From G963923955 sp963923955 (GTDB lineage Bacteria > Pseudomonadota > Gammaproteobacteria > Eutrophobiales > Eutrophobiaceae): 64,000 nt of DNA. Location of the stretch: NCBI GenBank assembly GCA_963923955.1, contig OZ000552.1:310001-374000 (forward strand), in the 5' to 3' direction. This document shows positions 39,596 to 47,559 of this stretch, in pieces. Each line of letters begins with the position of its first letter. Positions within the stretch are counted from its first letter, which is position 1. The notes beneath the pieces were generated by a model, which was given only the letters and a program-made list of their open reading frames with translations, was not told the origin of the DNA and ran no database searches. A program made the translations under genes and the position numbers.

Positions 39596-40548
39596 TTTCA
39601 ACTTTCTATCAGGCTCAGATCGAACTGCTCTTGCGAGTATTACCTCACATCGCTGCGGAAGATAATTTTGCCCTAAAGGGCGGCACGGCCATTAATCTCT
39701 TTTATCGTGACTTACCACGGTTATCGGTTGATATTGATCTGACTTACCTGCCAAATCAGGATCGACAAACCGCCTTAGAAGGTATAACCAATGGGCTGGC
39801 GCATATAAGAAAGCGATTGGAAACGGGATTTAACAGTATTCAGATCAACACACTTGTACAGCAAGATGGCCATGATGCCAAACTCATCTGCAAACATAAT
39901 GATGTCCAGATCAAGGTTGAAGCCAATACGATAGTTCGAGGATATATGCAGCCGCCACGTTTCATGCCGGTGTGTAATGCGGTGCAAGACAAATTCAAGC
40001 TATTTGCAGCCGCTCAGGTAATCGCAAAGGGTGAACTTTATGGCGGAAAGATTTGTGCGGCGCTGGATAGACAGCATCCTCGTGATTTATTTGATATTCG
40101 TGAACTCTTTTCTGCTGAAGGCATAACAGATGAAATCAGATTAGGATTTATTGCTGCGCTGATGGGGCATAACCGACCTATCCATGAATTGTTAAGACCA
40201 AATTTTCGAGGACAACAACAACTTTTTGACATGCAATTTAAGGGGATGGCATTGAAGGCGTTTACTTATGATGAGTACAAAGAAACATGGCAAAAGCTGA
40301 TCGCAAAGGTGAGTAGTCTGTTAACGGAAAATGAGCAAAAACTTCTGCTGGGTTTTAAGTCTGGCGAGCCAAATTGGAGTTTGTACCCACTGCCGGGGTT
40401 AGGCGATATGGCTGCTATAAAATGGAAATTGCAAAATATCAGAGCGTTGAGAAAAAAAGACCCTGCAAAGCATGAAGGGATGCTGAGGAGACTGTCAGCA
40501 TGCTTCGAGCAATCATCCTGTCGCCCTTCAGCGCACTCTCCTGCATGA
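39592..40548 (+). CDS. AbiEii/AbiGii-type nucleotidyltransferase toxin
   Basis: A 318-residue protein with the polymerase-beta-like core FALKGGTAINLFYRDLPRLSVDIDLTYLP: the GG loop and the DID metal ligands are in place. DRQHPRDLFDIREL is the second conserved block of the family. AbiEii enzymes add nucleotides to tRNA or other targets and arrest growth. Paired with the antitoxin ahead by a four-base overlap. Confidence 0.85.
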   Translation: MISTFYQAQIELLLRVLPHIAAEDNFALKGGTAINLFYRDLPRLSVDIDLTYLPNQDRQTALEGITNGLAHIRKRLETGFNSIQINTLVQQDGHDAKLICKHNDVQIKVEANTIVRGYMQPPRFMPVCNAVQDKFKLFAAAQVIAKGELYGGKICAALDRQHPRDLFDIRELFSAEGITDEIRLGFIAALMGHNRPIHELLRPNFRGQQQLFDMQFKGMALKAFTYDEYKETWQKLIAKVSSLLTENEQKLLLGFKSGEPNWSLYPLPGLGDMAAIKWKLQNIRALRKKDPAKHEGMLRRLSACFEQSSCRPSAHSPA

Positions 40549-40681
40549 TAACACACATTCAATGGCGCATGATTGCCAAGGAAAAGGCGGTCTAGGTACA
40601 CGCTCTGGTAAAATTTGTTAGACTGTAACAGCGTTTAGTGGTGATAGTAGATATTCAATGTTCAAGATGAGGAGGCGTAAT

Positions 40682-40861
40682 TGTGGGTGAAAAGCAGAAG
40701 GAATTCCTGACTATGAGTAAAACAGATGCAGATAAGCAGGACCCTGCTGTATCTGGATGCGATTTGGCTGGACATGATGTTGATATTGATCTGCAAATAA
40801 AAATTGCAAAAGAGATTATGGACGAACATGACGAGGGACTGCATAAGCTGGCCATGCGATG
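40682..40861 (+). CDS. Antitoxin of a Doc module
   Basis: A GTG-start frame (VGEKQKEFLTMSK...) of 59 codons, or 51 from ATG 40712... region, ends in TGA overlapping the ATG of doc (ATGCGATGAG). It is acidic and helical at the end (QIKIAKEIMDEHDEGLHKLAM), like small antitoxins that occlude Doc. The exact start is uncertain. Confidence 0.5.
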
Positions 40862-41182
40862 AGCGAGACTGTATGGCTGGCATTGCAAACCATTGTCGCG
40901 GCACATGATGTGCTACTGGCCAGACATGGCGGCTTACCGGGTGTGCGCGATCAGGGCTTGCTTGATTCAGCGCTCTCCCGTCCACAGAACATACTTGCTT
41001 TTAGCGAAGGCGGGCGTGACCTTTGCGCCCTGGCCGCTTCCTATGCTTATGGCATCGCTCGCAACCATTCTTTCATTGATGGTAACAAGCGCACCGCTTT
41101 TATCAGTATGCAATTATTTCTGCGCTTAAATGGCCATGAATTAACTGTCAGTGATGGATGCACAACAAGATTTTATCGATAA
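40859..41182 (+). CDS. doc: Doc-type toxin, C-terminally altered
   Basis: The Fic-fold loop HSFIDGNKRTAF (about residues 66-77) and the early GLPGVRDQGLLDSAL are typical of Doc kinases, which phosphorylate EF-Tu. The usual protein goes on for about 20 more residues after HELTVSD; here the last residues GCTTRFYR are unrelated. The bases there (TTTATCGATAAACAG) resemble the 3' end of topB at 38649. So the toxin probably lost its end through a rearrangement. Confidence 0.7.
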   Translation: MSETVWLALQTIVAAHDVLLARHGGLPGVRDQGLLDSALSRPQNILAFSEGGRDLCALAASYAYGIARNHSFIDGNKRTAFISMQLFLRLNGHELTVSDGCTTRFYR

Positions 41183-41248
41183 ACAGATGGCCCGGGTGTC
41201 AGGGCTTGTGCCGATGCCATGACGACTCAAATAGGTTAGAATAATCAT

Positions 41249-41446
41249 ATGAAACTGGATCGTAACATAGTCAAAAAAGGCGCATTAGCCACACATCGGG
41301 ATGACAATTATGTTGATGCCTCAATAGAGGATCGTATGGCGATAGTCTGGCCGCTCACCAGAGAGGTTGCTGCTCTCAGTCCGCAACATGATGTGGAACG
41401 AAGATTACAAAGACATACTACGCGCCTTATCCGAAGAGCAGGCTGA
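41249..41446 (+). CDS. Putative antitoxin of nucleotidyltransferase pair
   Basis: A 65-residue protein with RMAIVWPLTREVAAL and VERRLQRHTTRLIRRAG, the two blocks seen in small proteins just ahead of MNT-like toxins (VWPLT...RLQRHxxxLxRR). Its second half overlaps the start of the next gene in another frame. Confidence 0.55.
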   Translation: MKLDRNIVKKGALATHRDDNYVDASIEDRMAIVWPLTREVAALSPQHDVERRLQRHTTRLIRRAG

Positions 41447-41879
41447 TTTCATTCTGATCGGCGCTTACGCCCTGGCCGCCCATGGTCTGCCCAGAGCGAC
41501 AATGGATATGGACATCTGGGTGAAGCCAGCGGTGGATAATGCCGAGAAAATCTATGCGGCATTGCTTGCCTTCGGTGCGCCAATGGATGAGATTTCAGTG
41601 GTGGATTTTGCAGAAGCAGGTACGGTTTTTCAGATTGGCGTGGCACCCCGGAGGATTGATATTCTCACTGGGATCAGTGGCGTCAACTATGATGCGGCGA
41701 GCAAAGAGGCGATTGCTGCCGAAGTGGAAGACATACACATCAGAATACTGTCAATGCAGCATCTTATACAAAATAAAATTTCAACGGGGCGGCCTAAGGA
41801 TCTGGATGATGCAAAGAAGCTGCAAGAGTTAGCCGGGCGCTTTCATGCAAAAATCAATAAAGATATCAAACCAGGATGA
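41391..41879 (+). CDS. DUF6036-type nucleotidyltransferase (toxin candidate)
   Basis: ATG at 41391 gives 162 residues beginning MWNEDYKDILRALSEEQAD. FILIGAYALAAHGLPRATMDMDIWV carries the GA loop and the DMD acidic pair of the nucleotidyltransferase fold. The C-terminal block LIQNKISTGRPKDLDDAKKL is typical. The start overlaps the end of the putative antitoxin. Confidence 0.75.
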   Translation: MWNEDYKDILRALSEEQADFILIGAYALAAHGLPRATMDMDIWVKPAVDNAEKIYAALLAFGAPMDEISVVDFAEAGTVFQIGVAPRRIDILTGISGVNYDAASKEAIAAEVEDIHIRILSMQHLIQNKISTGRPKDLDDAKKLQELAGRFHAKINKDIKPG

Positions 41880-41917
41880 AAAAATCAGACATCTAATAGA
41901 CAAGATTGGACAAGGTA

Positions 41918-42121
41918 ATGATACGCACAGTAGGCAGACGTAAAATGCAACATTTCAGTAGCAAGCCTTCAGGCGATAAGTTGAAGGAGGGTACCATGCT
42001 CAATGAGATGATAAATGACTGGCCGGGAGAGAACACCAATCATATTCCCCAAGGGGTGTATTGCTTTCACAGCCATGAGGCTATCTTGAGTACAAGTGTA
42101 TGCCGGGATTTGATAGACTAG
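41918..42121 (+). CDS. Small antitoxin-like protein, paralog of 42994-43227
   Basis: MIRTVGRRKMQHFSSKPSG and IPQGVYCFHSHE match the protein at 42994 over most of its length, but it has no nucleotidyltransferase after it and ends early at TAG. It is probably an antitoxin copy separated from its toxin by the genes at 42149-42956. Confidence 0.5.
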   Translation: MIRTVGRRKMQHFSSKPSGDKLKEGTMLNEMINDWPGENTNHIPQGVYCFHSHEAILSTSVCRDLID

Positions 42122-42148
42122 GCGGCACATAACGCTGGGGAGCAGACC

Positions 42149-42412
42149 ATGCAAAACACGACCACACAGTACGAGAGTGAGGCCAATAATCCACGTATCC
42201 GCAATCGGGCATTGCGACGCAAAGGCATTGCTGCGCTTGAGGCTGGCGATCATGCAACGTCCAGAGAATGTCTCAGGCAGATGTATCGGGATGCCGATGA
42301 CTTACTCTATTTGAAACGGGTGCTTGGCAGAGAATACATTGAGCGGATTGGCATGGACACCACGCCGGCGGAAGAGAAATATGGCAAAGATTGGCTTGAT
42401 CGAGACATTTAG
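42149..42412 (+). CDS. Unknown small protein
   Basis: An 87-residue helical, charged protein (MQNTTTQYESEANNPRIRNRALRRKG...). I do not recognise it. A ribosome site (GGGGAGCAG) lies ahead of the ATG. It overlaps the next gene by 32 bases and ends in TAG, with TGA three codons later. Confidence 0.4.
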   Translation: MQNTTTQYESEANNPRIRNRALRRKGIAALEAGDHATSRECLRQMYRDADDLLYLKRVLGREYIERIGMDTTPAEEKYGKDWLDRDI

Positions 42413-42956
42413 CGATTTGGTTGATTATGAACGCGATGTGCTAAAGGATTTGTATAGTCCTGAGTTCAATCGTGATCTCAAGCGCATTCGTGCCGGGATG
42501 CAGCAGGTCTTAAAAACGGTTGGCGATGAGGGTGAGATTGCCGATATTCTCTTAAGTGAGCGGATTATGGCATTGAATGATCGTGAACATTTTGCCAACA
42601 GTGCGGCCATGAAAACCAGCCTGGATAATACGCTGATGGAGATAGAGATAGCGGAGCGGATGCTACGGGCAATTAATGACCCGGAAGAATATCGAATTAT
42701 TGCGAAGGGGTTTGAGCACCCAAGGGATAGTAAACGTGGTGTACCCGTTGACAATGCCCGCAAGTTCTTTGTCTCACACACTGCCCGGCTATTGAATCAG
42801 GATAAGGCACGCCTAAGCGATGAGGAAAAAGCCATCTTGAGTGTTCGCAGGCGTAACATACGCCGAGCTAAACAAATCTATGAGGCGATGCAGCGGCGGG
42901 CGTTAGAAAGCAAGCCCAAGCATCCCGAGGCGAGCCGGAATATGAGTATGTCATAA
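42381..42956 (+). CDS. Unknown helical protein
   Basis: ATG at 42381 gives 191 residues (MAKIGLIETFSDLVDYERDV...), almost all helical and charged, with a basic end. It could be a toxin or an accessory protein in the antitoxin-rich block, but nothing identifies it. It is followed by the second copy of the MIRTVGRRK repeat. Confidence 0.4.
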   Translation: MAKIGLIETFSDLVDYERDVLKDLYSPEFNRDLKRIRAGMQQVLKTVGDEGEIADILLSERIMALNDREHFANSAAMKTSLDNTLMEIEIAERMLRAINDPEEYRIIAKGFEHPRDSKRGVPVDNARKFFVSHTARLLNQDKARLSDEEKAILSVRRRNIRRAKQIYEAMQRRALESKPKHPEASRNMSMS

Positions 42957-42993
42957 AAAACCGAGTATCGGCTAATCAAGATTGGAAAAGGTA

Positions 42994-43227
42994 ATGATAC
43001 GCACAGTAGGCAGACGTAAAACACAACATGTCAGTAGCAAGCCGTCAGCGGATAAATTGAAAAAAGGTATTTTGTTTACCGAAGAAATGGGCAAGCTGTG
43101 TCCTGTAAAGCAGGTTCCTAAAGGCGTGTATCACTTTAAAGGTCACGATGAAATGAACAAACATGAAATGGATTGTGTTGTCAAGGCTATGAAAAAAATG
43201 AAAAAGGAGCGGTGTGAACATGTCTGA
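42994..43227 (+). CDS. Putative antitoxin, paralog of 41918-42121
   Basis: A 77-residue protein (MIRTVGRRKTQHVSSKPSA...VPKGVYHFKGHDEMN). The VPKGVYxFKxHEEMN block is typical of small antitoxins ahead of MNT-like toxins. The stop overlaps the toxin start by eight bases. Bases 42981-43070 are a direct repeat of 41905-41990. Confidence 0.55.
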   Translation: MIRTVGRRKTQHVSSKPSADKLKKGILFTEEMGKLCPVKQVPKGVYHFKGHDEMNKHEMDCVVKAMKKMKKERCEHV

Positions 43228-43756
43228 CAGCGATTATTGCAGGACACCTACTGCTGCTGATCTCATTCAGCTAATACAGTCTTTAAATAAGGAAAATGTG
43301 CCCTATCTCCTGATAGGTGGTCATGCCTTACATGCACATGGTCATTACAGAATGACCACAGACATTGATCTGCTGCTGCCCAAAACAGTAGCACCGGATG
43401 CGGTGATTCGGGCTTTGCTTACATTGCCGGACCAGATTGCCAGAGAGATTGACCCCACCTGGTTTGCCGAGGGCAATACTATTCGTGTAGCGGATGAGTT
43501 TATGGTGGATCTGATGTTCAATGCCTGCGGCGAGAGCTATGAGTCGCTCGGTAAGCATGCCTGCACCATTGAACTTGACGGGGTGCCTGTTAAAACCATT
43601 GATATGGAAGGCCTGGTAAAGACCAAACAAACTGTTAGGGAGAAAGATAAAATAGACAGAATGTTGCTTGAGCGGGTATTAGCGGAAGAGAAACAGGAGC
43701 AGGAGAGCGCCGAGCAGGCAAGACAAGATCGAAAATCACCAGGCCCCGGGTTTTGA
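43220..43756 (+). CDS. Nucleotidyltransferase toxin candidate
   Basis: 178 residues from ATG 43220 (GTG 43214 is the alternative). YLLIGGHALHAHGHYRMTTDIDLLL is a clear nucleotidyltransferase core with GG and DID. KTIDMEGLVKTKQTVREKDKIDRMLLERVL is the C-terminal family block. GGAG lies 10 bases upstream. Its TGA overlaps a TTG that may be an extended start of the next gene. Confidence 0.75.
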   Translation: MSDSDYCRTPTAADLIQLIQSLNKENVPYLLIGGHALHAHGHYRMTTDIDLLLPKTVAPDAVIRALLTLPDQIAREIDPTWFAEGNTIRVADEFMVDLMFNACGESYESLGKHACTIELDGVPVKTIDMEGLVKTKQTVREKDKIDRMLLERVLAEEKQEQESAEQARQDRKSPGPGF

Positions 43757-43788
43757 TCTATCCGGGGTGGCTGCAGCCAAATAAACAG

Positions 43789-44568
43789 ATGAGCCCGTTC
43801 GACAAACTCGGCTTTTCCTGGGATAGCTCTGCGCTGCCAGCTACTGTATCGACATCGACCCGCCGGGCTGTTTTTCGTTATAAACAAGCGCTTGCCCAAT
43901 TTGTGTTCGATGCCAGCGTACTTGAAGGTAATCCGTTCACCTTTCCTGAAGTTCAGACCTTAATGGATGGCGTGACAGTCGGTGGTCATAAAATCTCTGA
44001 TCAACAGCAGGTACTGAACCTCGTGGCGGCGTCCGCGGAGTTATTCAGCTTAGTGAATGCCGATACCTTTCGCATGGACAAGGCGACCTTCGATCACTTG
44101 CATGGGCTGGTGGCCCGAGAGGAGGCGCTGGAATGGGGACATTTTCGCGGCGAAGGCGAGGAGACAGGGCTGACATTTCCAGTGGCTCTTGGCGATAAAG
44201 GGGAATATGCGCCACCGCCGACTGAAGCCGGTGGTGCTAACTTATAGCGGATTTTTACTGAGGGTGTTGATGCCCTGAACCTGGTCACCGCGCCGCAAGA
44301 GCGGGCCGTGGCTTTCTTTCTGTTCGGTGCGTTGCAACAGTTCTATTTTGATGGCAACAAACGTACCTCCCGCTTCATGATGAATGGCATCCTCATGTCA
44401 CAGGGCCTGGATGCGATCTCTGTTCCTGCTGCACGGGCTAAAGATTTCAATGAGAAAATGGTGCGCTTCTATCTGGAGAAGGATGCCACCGAGATGATGC
44501 ACTTTCTTATTGAGTGTCGGCAGAAGGATGCTCTTGCGCCGCATTCTGCATTCGGGCCAGCGCCGTGA
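43789..44568 (+). CDS. Fic-family protein with in-frame TAG and Gln for the catalytic His
   Basis: ATG at 43789 gives MSPFDKLGFSWDSS. The N-terminal half includes VLEGNPFTFPEVQTLMDG. TAG at 44245-44247 (EAGGANL*RIFTEGVDALN) is followed by the same frame, with the active loop QFYFDGNKRTSRFMMNG and a C-terminal block SVPAARAKDFNEKMVRFY. The His of the HxFxxGNxR motif is Gln here; this seems typical of this subfamily, but I could not check. The TAG falls in the loop just ahead of the active-site helix, so a stop would remove all catalytic parts. Confidence 0.75.
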
Positions 44569-44579
44569 TAAAGGAGCTT

Positions 44580-44909
44580 ATGAGTAAACCACACGAAGTC
44601 AATGAATGCCTAAAGCGCCTCGGTACCTACATAGAAATTGCCCGCAAGCGCAGGCGACTGACAGCGAAGCAGATGGCCGGCAAGCTGGATATTAGTGTTC
44701 CCACCTACTTAAGCATAGAGCATGGCTCGCCGACAGTTAAGTTATCCAACTACTTAACCGCCCTGTGGATCATGGGGTTACTTGAACAAGCGTTAAAGAT
44801 TGCTCATCCGGATAGTGATAGCTATGGCAAAGAACTGGAGCTGCGGCGTTTGCTTCGCGGTCGCTGCCTTGAGAGTACGTATGAGGCAAACGGGAGGCAT
44901 GATTTTTAG
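44580..44909 (+). CDS. hipB: HipB-type HTH antitoxin
   Basis: 109 residues from ATG 44580 (AAAGGAGCTT upstream). The HTH reads RKRRRLTAKQMAGKLDISVPTYLSIEHGSPTVKLSNYLTALWIM, a Cro/HipB fold. It ends in TAG at 44907-44909 and the HipA ATG follows directly, in the same frame. If TAG were read, a HipB-HipA fusion would result. Confidence 0.75.
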   Translation: MSKPHEVNECLKRLGTYIEIARKRRRLTAKQMAGKLDISVPTYLSIEHGSPTVKLSNYLTALWIMGLLEQALKIAHPDSDSYGKELELRRLLRGRCLESTYEANGRHDF

Positions 44910-46214
44910 ATGCGGCCGGCGTTGTCGGAGTTGTACGTCTATATCACCTTGCCCGGCACAACTACACCGGTTGTCTGTGGCCACTTAAAGGCGATACCGG
45001 CCTATGATGGTGCTGGCGGCTATTATCATTATGTCTATGGCAAGCGCTATCTGGCCAGGGACGCAGCGATTGCTGTTGATCCCTTTATCCTGCCGCTTCG
45101 CCTTGAGAGCTTCAACACAAAAGGCAGGCATTTATTTGGCATATTCAGTGATGCGATGCCGGATCTCTGGGGACGGAAGGTCATTGGTCGGCGCTTGCAA
45201 AGCGCGGCTATCAGCGAGTTGGATTATCTGTATTATGCCGGCGATGACCGCACAGGCGCTTTGTCTTTTTCACCGGATTACACAATGGTGCTACCCGCGG
45301 GGAAGCCAAGGGCGAGCCGCTATCATCTGACCGATATGGTACAGGTCATCCAGCGCATTGAACAGAAGTTGCCGCTTGAGCCGGGGTTTGACGATCTAGT
45401 AAAGACCGGCAGCGGCATGGGCGGGACACGGCCCAAGTCCGTCGTTGAACGAGATGATGGTCTGTGGCTGGCCAAGTTTGCCCGCACTGATGATATGTAC
45501 GACAAACAAAAGGCCGAGTTTGCTGTCATGTGCATGGCCAGGGACCTGGAACTTGATGTGCCGCCTATTGAGTTGTGTCAGGCAGGCAAAGACTCGGTAT
45601 TTCTCATTAAACGTTTTGACCGTGAACTCACAGAGGCGGGAGGCTACAAAAAGTATCATTTCCTGAGCGCCTGTACCTTATTTGCTGCCCATCCGGTGGA
45701 TACGCCCATCCATGACTCCTATCCGCGCTTGGCTGACTTATCGCGCCGCTTGAGTACAGATGCGGCCGCTGACAGGAAGCTGTTATTTAAGCGCATGTTG
45801 TTTAATGTGCTGGTGAGTAACACGGACGATCATAATCTCAATCATGGCTTCATACTGGGCAAAGCGGGCTGGCGGCTCTCACCGCTATACGATGTGGTGC
45901 CCCTGCCGGTTACGCAGGATAGAAAATCACACGGCCTGGCATTGGGCGAGCAAGGCACTTGTTCATCCATTGACAATGCCTTAAGCCGGACTGGACACTT
46001 CGGGGTCAGTAAAAGCCAGGCGCAGTCCTACCTTGAGGAGCAGTTGGAGAAAGTCAAAGACTGGGAGCGCTATTGCAAGCGGGCGGACATGTCTGTCCAC
46101 GATCGCACGTTGCTTCAACCCTGTTTCCTGTCGGAGCATATCGGCTTGAAGCAGTATTTTCCGAAGGTGTATGCGGCCTGGCCAGCGGGCAATAGGCAGC
46201 TATCGAAGGTCTGA
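44910..46214 (+). CDS. hipA: HipA-type Ser/Thr kinase toxin
   Basis: A 434-residue protein. N-terminal HipA domain, then GGTRPKSVVERDDGLWLAKF (ATP site Lys), and the kinase motif NVLVSNTDDHNLNHGF with Asp/Asn, then LSPLYDVVP. HipA kinases phosphorylate aminoacyl-tRNA synthetases such as GltX. It is next to its HTH antitoxin and ends in TGA, nine bases before the end of the facing nucleotidyltransferase gene. Confidence 0.9.
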   Translation: MRPALSELYVYITLPGTTTPVVCGHLKAIPAYDGAGGYYHYVYGKRYLARDAAIAVDPFILPLRLESFNTKGRHLFGIFSDAMPDLWGRKVIGRRLQSAAISELDYLYYAGDDRTGALSFSPDYTMVLPAGKPRASRYHLTDMVQVIQRIEQKLPLEPGFDDLVKTGSGMGGTRPKSVVERDDGLWLAKFARTDDMYDKQKAEFAVMCMARDLELDVPPIELCQAGKDSVFLIKRFDRELTEAGGYKKYHFLSACTLFAAHPVDTPIHDSYPRLADLSRRLSTDAAADRKLLFKRMLFNVLVSNTDDHNLNHGFILGKAGWRLSPLYDVVPLPVTQDRKSHGLALGEQGTCSSIDNALSRTGHFGVSKSQAQSYLEEQLEKVKDWERYCKRADMSVHDRTLLQPCFLSEHIGLKQYFPKVYAAWPAGNRQLSKV

Positions 46215-46222
46215 TAATGCAG

Positions 46223-46852
46223 TCAAAGACCGGGCATATTCTTACGACTTACACGATCAGTACGCATTGATTTTTCTACAGCCTTGACCATGCGACAGGC
46301 CAGATCAATGGATGTTTTCAGTGCATTAACATTGCCGATATAAGCTCCTGCTGCATCTTCTGCTCGTTGCCGTAGGGTGGATGCATTAATGAGGCCCTGT
46401 CGGGCGAGTGAAGCTATATCTTGCTGATCATGTTCGGCAAAGCGACTGATCTTACTGACAGCTAAATCAAGCGCTGAGAGCAGGCGAACATCCAAAGTGC
46501 GTCTATCCATGCCTCGCAGTGCTAATGGCACAGCATCTTCTCGAGCGTCTTCGTGCATCAGTGCAAAACTATCATTATATTGGCGATCAAAATATAATAG
46601 ACGCACATCACCGCTGGCATCAGCATAGCTAATTTCCAGATCATCGGGCAGTATAATTCGATGTGAGAAGACCGCATCGATGTCGCTGGATATGCGCTCA
46701 CCGGTATAAAAGTGCAATGCGGCACCGCCGGCAACATACATCTTAATGGGCAGGACCTGTTCAGGTAAGTCCACAAGCGGCCTGCTGATACGTTCAGCGA
46801 TTTCTCTGAAAGCCCTGATATATTCTGTCTGGGCGGCCGGATTAGGTCGCAT
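46223..46852 (-). CDS. DUF6036-type nucleotidyltransferase
   Basis: A 209-residue protein with MYVAGGAALHFYTGERISSDIDAVFS: GG loop and DID acidic pair. It overlaps the gene upstream by 11 bases, the common layout of these modules. It faces hipA, 9 bases apart. Confidence 0.75.
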   Translation of the reverse strand: MRPNPAAQTEYIRAFREIAERISRPLVDLPEQVLPIKMYVAGGAALHFYTGERISSDIDAVFSHRIILPDDLEISYADASGDVRLLYFDRQYNDSFALMHEDAREDAVPLALRGMDRRTLDVRLLSALDLAVSKISRFAEHDQQDIASLARQGLINASTLRQRAEDAAGAYIGNVNALKTSIDLACRMVKAVEKSMRTDRVSRKNMPGL

Positions 46853-47165
46853 GTGCCATTTCCATTTCCAGCATAGCCAGAAAGCGTGAGGGGCGTAGCG
46901 GGCTGTGCACTAGCCAGTATGCAAAATCCGCTGGCTTGCTGGCACCGGGGGAAAGTTGTTCAGCAAGCCTCAAAAGAGCGGGGCGATTTAATCCCCTGAC
47001 ACTGGCAAGCATCACCGCAAGACCTGCCATGAAACAAGGTGGCCCTACTGCTACCCAATCAGACTTCATCAAGGAACCTGAAGCACACAAACGCAGCAGT
47101 TCCTCTTCGTATGCGCGCGTGATTTTCAAGGGAAAATTACGATCACAGCAGGCTGGAAGTGACAT
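46842..47165 (-). CDS. Partner (antitoxin candidate) of the nucleotidyltransferase
   Basis: ATG at 47165 gives 107 residues (MSLPACCDRNFPLKITRAYEE...); an ATG at 47189 is the alternative. It is helical and ends AMLEMEMAHAT, overlapping the toxin start by 11 bases. No HTH is evident. The antitoxin role is inferred from position. Confidence 0.5.
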   Translation of the reverse strand: MSLPACCDRNFPLKITRAYEEELLRLCASGSLMKSDWVAVGPPCFMAGLAVMLASVRGLNRPALLRLAEQLSPGASKPADFAYWLVHSPLRPSRFLAMLEMEMAHAT

Positions 47166-47189
47166 CGCATGACCAGTTGGCTTTTGCAT

Positions 47190-47559
47190 TGTTTGCCAGA
47201 TAATTATATGTATTCTCTTGTGTCAACTTAGCACATCGAGCATATTTTTCAATGACCACCATTGGATGTTGGGGAGGTTAGAATAGTTTGAACTGTACCA
47301 ATATCTCGGGCGGTTATTTGTGATAATTTCTTTAGGGCACACACTCGTCCATCGGCCAACAAACAGCTATCGAAGGCATGATTGAAGTAGCCAGGATGAA
47401 GTACCTAACTTCATAAAATGGCATAATAGATTGATTCTTATACTTTTATCATTCATTATCGTGTTTATCCGCTATTGAATGATAAAAGTATGAAATATAA
47501 CCACTTAGACAATGATTCGAGACGAATACTAATTGATATATTGAAAATATCCCTCTGAG
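47190..47559. other. Gap of about 370 bases with a long inverted repeat
   Basis: AT-rich DNA with no gene I can support. It holds a perfect inverted repeat with 16-base arms at 47440-47455 and 47476-47491 around a 20-base loop. Confidence 0.55.
47440..47491. repeat. 16-base perfect inverted repeat
   Basis: ATACTTTTATCATTCA and TGAATGATAAAAGTAT flank 20 bases. It lies 69 bases beyond the end of the hipA-like gene at 47560. It may be an operator, a transcription end signal or a remnant end of a transposable unit; no T-run follows directly. Confidence 0.5.
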
